64,000 nt of DNA from Corbicula japonica. Its lineage: Eukaryota > Mollusca > Bivalvia > Venerida > Cyrenidae. The stretch is from positions 940,001 through 1,004,000 of the forward strand of contig JAZAYU010000035.1 of assembly GCA_038501625.1 (NCBI GenBank), written 5' to 3'. The notes beneath the pieces were generated by a model that made no database searches, had not been told where the DNA came from, and was given only the letters and a program-made list of their open reading frames with translations. Shown here in pieces: positions 22,500 to 34,400 of this stretch; the stretch's first letter is position 1; each line of letters starts with the position of its first letter. The position numbers were made by a program, and so were the translations under genes.

Positions 22500-25400
22500 C
22501 TATAAATGATATGTCCAATTACCTTAGTGCCAAATAGGCAAAATTAAACCTGCATGAAATTTAATGACAACAAAGTACTTAAAATGCTGAAATTGTGTAA
22601 AGTATATGCAATTTTTGAATTCGGGTCTATTCATTTATAGTTGAAAGGGGTTTTGCAAAAACATACCACCAAATGGTTGGGATGCAAACAAATGGCAAAT
22701 TCAACAGTGAATATTAGTCATGCTTTCCATTAACGAACTGCTTGGTTCAATTAGGCCATCCTTAAAAAATTGTTTGTTTGTGGTTGCGCGACCGACCCAG
22801 TGAAATAACCCCCGACCCAAAAAAATTTTTGACCATCTTGAGAAAAATTTTTTTTGGTCTATCTTTCCGTTAAAAAATAGGCATTTTACTTAACACTAAC
22901 CAACGCAAACTTATTCCATATTTTACAATTACATCCCAATTTTATCTCAAGTATCATAGTTCAGAATTATTGCATCATCAACCATATTCACCCAGCTAAA
23001 AATGTCAAATGTAACGTACACACTTTCTTGTAGATCAAACAATTTCATATCGAAGCCGATTAAACAACACTGTCTGGTTATGAGCCTACAATTTCTTTGA
23101 AGTTCAGTTTGACTGACAGAAAGTATCGATGTTTACCTTCATACTGCTTGTCAATCAACAGGATGCAAAATGAACTAAGGCGGAGTTTAAAACAAGTTTG
23201 TGAAATTACTTTTGATTGTTTTTGATTATGTGATACTCAAAGAGAAATAGAATTTAAATGTGGATTATTTTAAGTACAAACATTGCCGTTTCGATACAGG
23301 ATATGACGCCGGGAAATTTGTAACAGATTTTTTAATGCCTGATCGAATTAGCTAATTAAAGGTGTTGACAAGTTACAGACATTTCAGACATACGCCTGCC
23401 TGAAAAATTTCACCCAAGCAAATGTACTGTTTTCTGCAAATATTCCGTCACCAAAAAGTCATAAATCAACAGTAAAATGTCCGCTTTTTAACGCTGTTCT
23501 CCAATTATATACGGTATTCATTTTCAGTAATATAAACACGTGGGTTATTATTATTATTATTATTAAAAATGAACATGTCCGTTTGAAACTTGCATCCTAA
23601 AAATACTTCTTAACCACAATGCTGTCGAATGGCTACAAATGTCTGGAATAGTTCGTCCATCTACTGTGTTGTAGGCTTAAAAAATGCGGTGACAAAATGG
23701 TCTCCGCTTCTGTTAAAGTTTCCGTGGCTCTTAACAATAATCCTGCCAGTAACACTTGAAAGAGTAGGCAGTATCCAGACATAGATAATTAGGATTGTTT
23801 AAGTTTCACGCTCATAATGTGGGCATTGCCGTAACGTGGCTTTTACACGTGCGATAATGCTAATAAGATTTCCCGTTTCGCTGAATCATTGAATTCAAAA
23901 TGGCGCAACCATGTTAGATACTTTCTCGGTGACTTTAAATGTGATAAAGGACATTACATCAACAACACTTATAAAAAATGCCAAATAACTTAATTACATA
24001 CATTTCATTACATACATTTCAGTCATGGTTTGATGTGTTCTAAGGCTTTGATCTGGGTATAAAAATAATAATAATAAAAAAAATTCCGACCTACCGACCC
24101 ACGTCCAAAAGTTGGGTCGCGCAACCGCAAACAATTTTTTTAAGGATGGCCTTAATATGTTAATTTTGCAGGTTTGATTTATTCACAAGATTACCTGTTG
24201 CTGCTGTCCTTGCATTTGTTGTGCTGGCATCATTCCATATCCTTGCTGCTGGAACCCCTGTTGTTGTGGGCTCATCTGTTGTCCAGGGTGAGCAGGCTGC
24301 TGGCCAGGCTGTGCCTGTGGCTGGTACCCAGATGCATACTGGGTGGAAGCTGGCTGAACCTGACCTTGTGGGTAACCAGCCTGAGTTGCTGGGGAGGACA
24401 CATAACCTGAAAGAAGAAACATTCTTAACTGAAAGTCAACATAGACCCAATTTACATGAAGAATAATACTGAACTTCAAGATCAGTTACACACAGGTAGT
24501 ATCTTGTCTATCATTAAACAGGTTCTGCTGGTATAAGCATTACTGGAATTTACTGCTTTGGGTTTTTGAACTTTGTCTGGTAAATATTCCATATATGAAT
24601 TTTATTATGTGTGTGATTAGTGTTGATCCAGATCAGCCAGCACGTCCCTTCTGTCTGAGCAGAATCTAAACTGTTCCAATTCTTGATTCATTTGGTTATA
24701 ATGACCAAGAAGTGAACAGTGTTAAACCTGATCACATGGCACAGATCTATGGTGTTAAGGGTTAAACATGTGCACTAGTAATCCAGTATGCAAGTGAATG
24801 AAAAGAATGATAATGATAACTTATAAGGAAATTGTACATTTTTTTCCACCCAAATACACTTAGTAAGAGAGAACTGGTATATCGACAGCCTATACAATTT
24901 ATGTAGGTACAGTATGCAAACAGAAATTAAAACAGGTTCCTATTTTGGACATCTTTTGCAAAAATGGGCTAAACAACTTTCATATATATTAAATAAGAAA
25001 GAAATTATTTCAAACACTAATGGTTAAATGCCATTTGATATCAAGTAATCTCCTTAAAAAGGCACCTTTATACCCCATAAGATTATTTTTAGGGGGCTAA
25101 ACAGGACTAGCTAAACTACCAAATACTGACACTAAATGAACATACTTGGTTTAGGTTTGTGGATAACAGACTCGTTGGCCTCGCTATGTTCATGGCCGGT
25201 AAACATGTGAGATTGCATGAGGGACCTCTGATAACCTGGGGGAAGACAGAAACACAGAAACAATCAGTCAAAACACTGTAGGCAAATCACAGCACACAAC
25301 ACGCAGTGTTAAAAGCACATACTTTAAGGTGTTAGATAGGGTGAAGCATATAAACTTAAGGTCTACATGACAATGAAAATAAGTTACTTATGAAAATTCC

Positions 25401-28400
25401 AAGGTAGAGTTTTAAAAAATATACTTTTCAATTCAGCACAAATATAAAATTTCATCATTATCATTTCTTAAAAGAAAAAAAATATTAATGGCTTAACGAG
25501 CATGAATTATTTTTCTTACAAAGTAAAAATTTTTTAAAAATCTAAATAATAAAAATATAGAAAGACATTACCAATTGAATAACATAAAGAAAAACATATT
25601 TTAATTTTTTTAAATAATCAATCAACAGTTACAAATGGAGCACATACTATTGAATTCATGGGGTCCGTACTTTCCAGCCCAAGCGTTTTGACTGATGCTA
25701 CAGGGGACTGGGAAGTTTTGAGCCATCATTATAGCAGGGCTGTATGCTGGCAAAGAGAACAAGTACATGTACATCACTGTGTGACAAAGGCCCTTATGTC
25801 ACCATTAATAGACTGAGACTATCGTTAGGTGAAGGACTACTAATGTTGCGAGTTCTGCAACTCAAAAGCAGGGATAAAAACAACATTTTATTTTGTTTTC
25901 CAGTGAATATTTGAGTGTTCTTAGTGTTTTGAAACTGTGGATTACCCTTTTATTTTTCCTGTTTTGTTTTCCAAACTACTTTTTTCAAATAATTACCTCC
26001 ATTTCCAAATTTGATTGACAAGAAAACATAATAAAAAGAAAATATGTTTGTTTCAGTGAAATATTGGTTTTGTTTACTTGTGAACACCAAAAGCTGGTAA
26101 TATATTCACTAATAAGTTTCAGGTGTTCACTCGAGAAATGAAATCAGTATTACACTAAAAAAACAAATGTCCTCTATATCTAGCATATATATATAATGAG
26201 CTATATACAGTCAACCCCGCATAAGACTGCCACAAAACAGAAACAGAGAGCATCCTTTATTACCATTATTTTGAAAAGTCTTTTAGTTTTACGATTTTTT
26301 TAATCTAAAATAAAGATCAACCATCTATTTAGACCATGTTTGCTGATTCTCTAATGCTTGTCTTAATAGTGGGGTTTCACTGTCCTGGAAAAGAGAAATG
26401 GTAGCTGTAAAAAAATGCATGGCATTACACTTGAAAGTTATAGGCTGGCCCGAGTCCTTCTTTCCAAGATGAGAATTGTTGCTGCAATGTGCATTATATT
26501 GGTTGAAAGATGGTAAATTATAACTGGTTATGTTGAATCTAGAATAACTATTGCATATATCCCACAGTGTGAGTAACTGATTGTATACTTTGTTTCATTA
26601 AAAAAAACAACAAGTGGTCATGACAGGCATTACAATTGGAAATATTATTGCAATATGCATTTCTTTTATAGTTCTTTGTATCCCTTTACTAAATATATAT
26701 CATTATATGCATTTAATTGCTTGGGCGACCAGTGTAGATCCAGATCAGCTGGCACTGTTTGCTACGTGGTCAGAAATTAAAGCTTATGAATCTAAATGCA
26801 AACAATGCAGATCCTGATGAGACAGCATGGATGTGCTGCTGCTCTGCATCTACACTGTTCACCCGCGTAATAAAGGTGTATATATAGAATAAAGTGTTAA
26901 AATGGGAAATACATGGAGTTTATAATCAGCATATGTAAAAGGAAGGAGTGAAAACTGATTATTATGTTAGCTGACATACATGATATGAAACATGATCTAC
27001 AAAAGCACATAATGGGTGACAAGGGCTCACACGAATAAAAACATGTATCCAGCAACTACCTAACTTAAATCATAACTGTACTGTCTTCTCCTAACCAGTA
27101 CATCAATAAAATTCCAGGGCTTTCACTGCAAAGGGATGGGGCCTACGCACTGTTCTTTTGGGCAAAATAGTGTGATTTCTTTTGCAAAGGAGAATAAGAA
27201 AACCCAATGTAAAGTTACTGTTTGTGGTAAAACTACAAAAGAATTTTTTGACGAGAAGGCTCCTGTAAACAGCCCCAATTAAAGAAGAAGAAAAAGCCCT
27301 GAATTCTCATATCTGGTAAAAAGATGTGACAATCACTTTATTACTTAATTGGTAATTAAATTATTATTATAATTATCATATATTTACTATTTTACACCCT
27401 AATAAACATCCTCATCTTTTTGTTTGTAACACATTGACTAGTAACCCTTAGAGTCCTGATGAAGTCAGGATGAAGTCCTTATATATGGAGTCATAAAAGG
27501 ACTTCATCGCCTGTGCCAACAGTGTAGATTGAGATCAGCCAGCACATCTTTGCTATCTGGATCTACACTGTAAACCTCTTAATCAGAAATAACCAATTGA
27601 AATTAAAACAGTTAAGATCCTTATCAGACAGCACAGATCAATTGGATCAAGTCTATCAGTAAAGTTTATATCAATTCTGTACATTTGGAAAAATATCCAA
27701 TAATAATTTTTATGCTGCCTTTCATTCGCCAATAGTATACTACTCAAAATTTGATAGGGATTGCTTTTTGTTTTAACCCGAATTATTGCTCCTACCAAGT
27801 TTCAACCGCTGTTCCGCTTCAACAGTTTGTCGGCTCATTCCTTTTTTGGCACAAAGCTGATGTCAAATGAACAGATTTTCAGAAACACTGCAAATATTTT
27901 ATCGTTGCAACCTTATGTAAAGAATAAGCACAATCTTTTAAGTGATCCTTATCAAATTTTGAGTAGTATATTTAGCCAATACAAACTTTATCAATTATTA
28001 AAAATTAATAGTTTCTTATAACTTACAACATATTTATCTGAACTGTTGTTTTTTTGCAGGTTAGCGATACACACTCATATCACATAACCCAACGAATATT
28101 ATTAACATGCTTATTCAAAGCAAATTCTTTGCAAACATGATGTGACAAGATGTCATTAATTGGCTAAACACAGTGTACAATTTAAAACTTGGTAGGTGGC
28201 CCATGCCAAACTGTCAATACAAAAGAAGTTTTGTTGTCTTCCAAAGGTATTTCACATGTAAAATAGATGGTACTATGTCAGAATAAAAATGCAATTACAA
28301 GAAGGGGCATAACTCCATCTTGACCTAAAGAACATGGCATCCTTATGGGAACGTTGTGATGAACAACATAAGTTGAAAGTTTCATGAAGAAATATAAAGA

Positions 28401-31400
28401 AATGGCAAAGTTATAGCCAACATTAAGTTTCCCTGACAGACGGACTGATGGACGGACAAAGTGATCCCCAAGTATCGCCTTTTTTTTTTTAATGTACGAC
28501 AGAAAAATACTTTAACCCTGTACTCCATATATAAGCCTATTATCAAATGAGCAACAAGTGCCATAGCATCCATGCTATCTGATCTGGATCTACACTGTTT
28601 GCTTCTTGGTGAGAAATAAAAGAATAAAAAAGCAACTAGTGTAGATCCTGATCAGATGTCATAGATGTGCCAGTTGATCTGGATCTACACTGTTTGCTCA
28701 TGGATAACAGTCATATCCTATGAAAGGGTCAAATTGATGTGTAATTACAACAGCTACTTCAGGAGATACAGGACTGGATATACATGTACATACAGCAGTT
28801 AAAACCTTATTTCTAAGAGCTATGAATACTAAAAATGATAAAGAATTAATCATTATATCCATGATTCACCAAAGATAAATTCATTTTATCAAGTTCAGAA
28901 TAAACATTTGACATTAGTGTAATTACTCTAAACATATTACTTCGTCCAAAACATTTCTGCTGAGTACATATTCATGAGTGTATTAAACTGGTATTCAAAT
29001 AATTTCTTTATCATTTCAGTATAAAATATATGAATGATAGCAAAAACACACAACCCCAGGTCAACGTGTGTTTATGGTACACAATTGTGTAATACAATGG
29101 TTAAGATATATTATATTATGTATGTTACCTTGTGGGTCCACACTGTATGGGGATGGTGCTACAGGTTGTTGATTTTGCCATGGTGGTACTTTCCCACTTG
29201 GGGTTCCTTCTGGTGCCGCCTGTGCAGCCTTACCACCTGGTTATAACGAGATAAAAATTGTTAAGCAAGGTGAAAACGTGTCAAAAATAGATGAAATGAA
29301 TACATCTCCTGAGTTCATTAATCAGACATAGTCTTACCAGCTTATGTACGATGTCCATTTTTTCACCCTTTCCTCAATATAAACGTCTTAATGGTATACT
29401 CATGCCGTCTGATCTTGATGTGCACTGTTCGCTGTTTGGTTAGAAATAACCTGATTAATAAAGAAGTGCACAGTGCAGATCGTGATTAGACGGCACGAAA
29501 GTGTCAGCCAAATACAGTATTTTTTGCACTGCAAGAGGCACATGCACTTTAATTTTGGGAAAAATAGCATGATATTTTCTCTGAAAGGGAATAAAAAACC
29601 AGTTATAAAGTTTATTTTTAGGGAAAACTGCATGATTTTAAGAAATTTTCTGAGGTAAAGGTGCACATAAAGAAGGCAAAAAAGCACTGATATAACGGGC
29701 AAAATTACCTTGTTGTTGTGGTGTTGCTCTGCCCTGGGGTAGCTTTCTACTAGATGAAGACCCAACACTTGATACACTATCTGGAGTCCCAGATCGCTCT
29801 GTCACTGTGAACAAGACAAAGCTTTCACAAACTTTTGTGGGGAAAAATTATTCGTCCAGAACACATTTTATTTATTTTTAACTGGCAAAATTCACTGCCC
29901 TTAAAAATATTATTTGTCCTGCATACATTTTCCTTATTTTTTACAAGTACAATTTACTGCCAAATTGAAAGATGGGTAACTTATTATCATAAAATGTTTT
30001 GCTAATGACTTAAATATGTATTTTTAATGCTCATATATATAACACAAACCACTGAACTGCTAAATTGTCCAATTTTGAAACAGGTTTCAAGCTCATGGGA
30101 AAGGCAACCCTCCAATTTTCTCTTATATTATAACTTTCCCATCAAAATTAACCTTTTACATTCATGCCATCTAATTTGGATCTACAATGGTCAGAAATAA
30201 CCTCATGAATCTAAAAGGGAACAGTGTATATTCTGATCAGACAGAACAAATGTGCTGGCTGATCTAGATCTATGCCCAAGATCATAAAACTAAATCTGGA
30301 GATCAGTCTCAAATCTCAAGGATCTGATTGGCTGAAATGGCGACCAGTCGCCATTTCAGCCAATCAGATCCTTGAGATATGAGACTTATCTCAAAATTAG
30401 TTTTATGATATTGGGCCCTTCACTGTTCACCCATGGGATAACTGCCATATCCCATGGAGTAAAGGGTTACATTAAATCTTGCTCTATGCCCAAGGTTATA
30501 AAACTGAGCATGGAAACCAGTCTCAAATCTCAAGCATCTGATTGGCTGAAATGGCGACTGGTCGCCATTACAGCCAATCAGATGCGAGAGATTTGAGACT
30601 GGTTTCCAAACTCAGTTTTAGAACCTTGGGGCCTAGGCACTTACCATCATTTGATATTCCGAAAGATGACATAACTTTGTTCTGTGCCTCTTCCACTGAT
30701 TTTTGACTTGACAAAGGATCAAACTCCTTACTCTTTGCCTGACTAGTAGGTGGGGCGAAACCAGGCCGAGGTGACATTTGCTGTGGACTCTCAGATACTT
30801 TTGATGGAGGTACTGTAACACAAGGTAAGGTATATATTCTAATACACCTTTCTTTATTGTATAGCTTTCAAAATAAAGGCTTTCTTTTTCCTATGTATGT
30901 AACAGTTTTTCCTGAATTCTATAACTCAAACTAATTTTTAAATCAAAATCATTTAACCTTAACCTTAATTTTTTGGTAAAGGTTTTGTTTGTGTTTATTC
31001 TTTAAGGTTTTTATCAGCATTTTTCAGTGTAATTAATGACTACAGTGACTTGCTTCCTGAACTGAACACAAGTACCAAAATTTTTTGCATACCCTACATT
31101 GAATTATTGAAAAGGCCAGACATCTGACTCTGGCAGAAAAAGAATCTTGTCTGTATATAAATATCATATGAACTAGAATGTGTCCTTGGACACTGATGCA
31201 ACCACTGCTCAACAACCTTTGTAACAAAGGGCCTTAACTCTTGTAAAAATGGTTGCAGGAAAAAATCTTTTCTTTTTTACACTCATCTACATATACTGCT
31301 TGATCATCTGTGCAAGTTTGAAAGGAATCTACCTGATAGTTAATGAGGAGTTGACATACAGACTTATGGATGGGTGCAAGCCAATATGCCTCCCAATTAC

Positions 31401-34400
31401 CATATTGTTCAAGATTTATTTCTCAGGACGACATATTTCTATCTTTACCTTTACCACATATTGCAACCTTAAGCCCCTAAAGTCTCTTCAATTATTAATA
31501 GTTCTCATACAGTAAGTTTAAGTACTAAATTTTTCCCCATTTTCTTCTGAATTAACTGTTGTTTTTATTGGCTCTAGCAGCCTACATCAGATGAATGCAA
31601 GAAAAAAAATAACTCAAAATGTTTCACTTTAAAAAACTTAACTTTGCTTAAACTTTACCTTAAGGCAATCCTTTATAGCAAAATATAAAACTGTTTGCTA
31701 CAGTATTTTGCTATGCAGGGTTCCCACTAATTTTGCTGGTAAAATTCCAGACTTTTGCAAGTAAAAATTTTAATGTTTTTCCTACAAGGATATTCATACA
31801 TTTTTCATACCTTTATGAAGCTGAATGAACTACAGTAGAGCTCCGAGTCTGATATTGTGGGGGTATTTTTCCGTAGTATTTTAACAGATATCTAAAAATT
31901 CCAGACATTTTCATGACCAGGAATAGAATTTTCGAGTTTTCAGCATTTTCCTGGTAACATGGGAACCCTATGTTATGGTTCAATTGCCACAAAGCCAGAA
32001 CGAATAAATCCCAATCAATATCAATGGCAATCACATCATGCTGTGTTTCTAGTTGAACAAAGAACGACTTACATCTAGACATGCTACAATCCCCTGTAGT
32101 AAAGAGGAAAACTTACATCTTGACGTACTACTATCCACTGTTGTACTAACATCAGCACTTGGCTCTCTACTATCCAGCTTGTCTAACAACTCATTACATC
32201 GATTTCTTATGTGCTTCAGTTCCCCTTTGATCATCTTTACCTCATCTGTCTGTAATGGTTCTGGTTTACCATTAACTGAAATCATCCGAACAAATGACAA
32301 TATTTGAATCACAACTCGCCATCTGTAGTATCATTATACACTAATGTATTTTGTGTGGGTTAAAATTAGCATATATGTATTGCAAGGGTTAATACACAAA
32401 TATAAACCCAAGTGTAATTACACCATTTAATAATATGTCTTACAACAAGAGCCAGTCGGAAACGACTGCACGCTCGACTATTCGAAAAGTCAGAATTATT
32501 AAGCACATTGTAACTGGGCTTCATTTAAACTGGGGAGTGATTCAGGAGTTTATGACACCACCAACAAACACACATGAACAAAAGTTTCTTAATCCAAGTT
32601 AGGAAATCAATAAATTACACTTAATTTATTCTTGTAGATTTTTTTTAGGGTTTACACAACCCAGCCCATAAACCCCTGATCCCACACCCATCAACCCACT
32701 ATCTTTGCCCACCTATAGTGGTGTGGCGTGGTGAGGTACAGTATAGTATGCTGGTTGCTGTTGTTGGTGGTGGTGTTGTTGTTGTTGGTGGTGGTGTTGT
32801 TGCTGTTGTTGGTGATGTTGTTGGTGGTGGTGTTGTTGGTGTTGGCATTGTTGGTGTTGTTGTTGGTGGTAGTGTTGTTGCTGGTGGTGGTGGTGTTGGT
32901 TGTTGGTGTTGTTGCTGTTGTTGGTGGTGGTGTTGATGTTGTTGTTGGTGTTGATGTTGTTGGTGTTGTTGTTGGTGGTGGTGTTGGTGTTGCTGGTGGT
33001 GTTGTTGTTGGTGCTGGTGTTGGTGGTGTTGATGTTGTTGTTGGTGGTGTTGTTAGTGGTGGTGGTGTTGTTGTTGGTAGTGGTGTTGTTGGTGGTGGTG
33101 GTGTTGTTGTTGGTGGTGATGATGTTGTTGTTGTTGGTGGTGGTGTTGTTGTTGGTGTTGTTGGTGGTGGTGGTGTTGTTGGTGGTGTTGGTGTTGCTGT
33201 TGTTGGTGTTGTTGTTGATGATGTTGTTGTTGGTGGTGTTGTTGTTGGTGATGGTGGTGTAGTTGTTTGTGTTGGTGTTGTTGTTGTTGGAGGTTGTGTT
33301 GTTGTTGGTGGTGTTGTTATTAATGGTGGTGGTATTGTTGTTGGTGGTGGTGTTGTTGGTGGTAGTGATGGTGTTGTTGTTGTTAGTGTTGTTGTTGTTG
33401 TTGGTGGTGGTGTTGTTGTTTGTGTTGTTGTTGGTGGTGTTGATATTGTTGTTGGTGTTGTTGTTGGTGGTGGTGTTGGTGTTGTTGTTGGTGGTGGTGG
33501 TGTTGTTGTTAATGGTGGTGCTGTAGTTGTTGGTGGTTGTGGTGTTGGTGTTGTTAATGGTGGTGGTGTTGTTGTTGTTAGTGGTGGTGGTGTTGTTGTT
33601 GTTGGTGGTGGTGGTTTTGTTGGTGTTGTTGTTGTTTGTGTAGGTGCTGTTGTAGTTGTTGTTGTTGGTGGTGTTGGTATGTGGAGGTGGTGGTGGTACA
33701 GTACAGTACAGTACAGTGGTATGGTATGGTATGGTATGGTATGGTGTATGGTATGGTATGGTATGGTATGGTATGGTATGGTCTGGTCTGGTCTGGTCTG
33801 GTCTGGTATGGTATGGTAGTCTAGTCTAGTATAGTATAGTATAGTATAGTATAGTATAGTATAGTATAGTATAGTCTATGCACCCACCCACCCCACAATT
33901 ACTCAACACTTTCAACCAAAGTATGTTAAGGACATCTGTTTTACACCTTTTATATAGCATTACATATGAAAAACACTAACATTGAAACTTTAACAATTAT
34001 GTATAAGTCTTAATTCTAATTTCAAGTGAAAAGGGGCAAAAATCAAATATAAAAAAGCAAGGATGAGTTATGGGCCTTTGAAAATAAACCCGATGTAAGA
34101 TAAAATAAAGGTATACAAAGTTTTAAACCTTAATTTTTAAGTCTAAAAAGGGCAGTAATTTGAAAAAAATCAAAGAGTTATGGTTCTTGGCATACATAGT
34201 CAGGGTCATGATGGTGAATAAGTTTCAAAGCTATAGTACAAGAAGTATGAAAGTAACTAGCTTGCACGCAAACTTTAACCTGAAATTCTAAGTCGAAAAA
34301 GGGCCTTAATTTGATTAAAAATGAAAGAAAGAGTTATGGTTCTTGGCATACATAGTCAGGGGCATGATGGTAAACAAGTGTCTTAAGTCTCAAAGCTATA

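Noticed and set aside
32073..32097. A possible 21-25 nt microexon between the twin TFG donors (acceptor-like CTACAG, donor GTAAGT, phase kept)
   Set aside because: The intron separating it from exon 3 would be about 20 nt, too short for spliceosomal removal.
32728..33819. A 363-codon open frame rich in Val, Gly and Leu
   Set aside because: It lies wholly in a G/T-rich microsatellite where the repeat units contain no stop codons; all three forward frames are open over long stretches. No start context, domain or splice pattern supports a protein.
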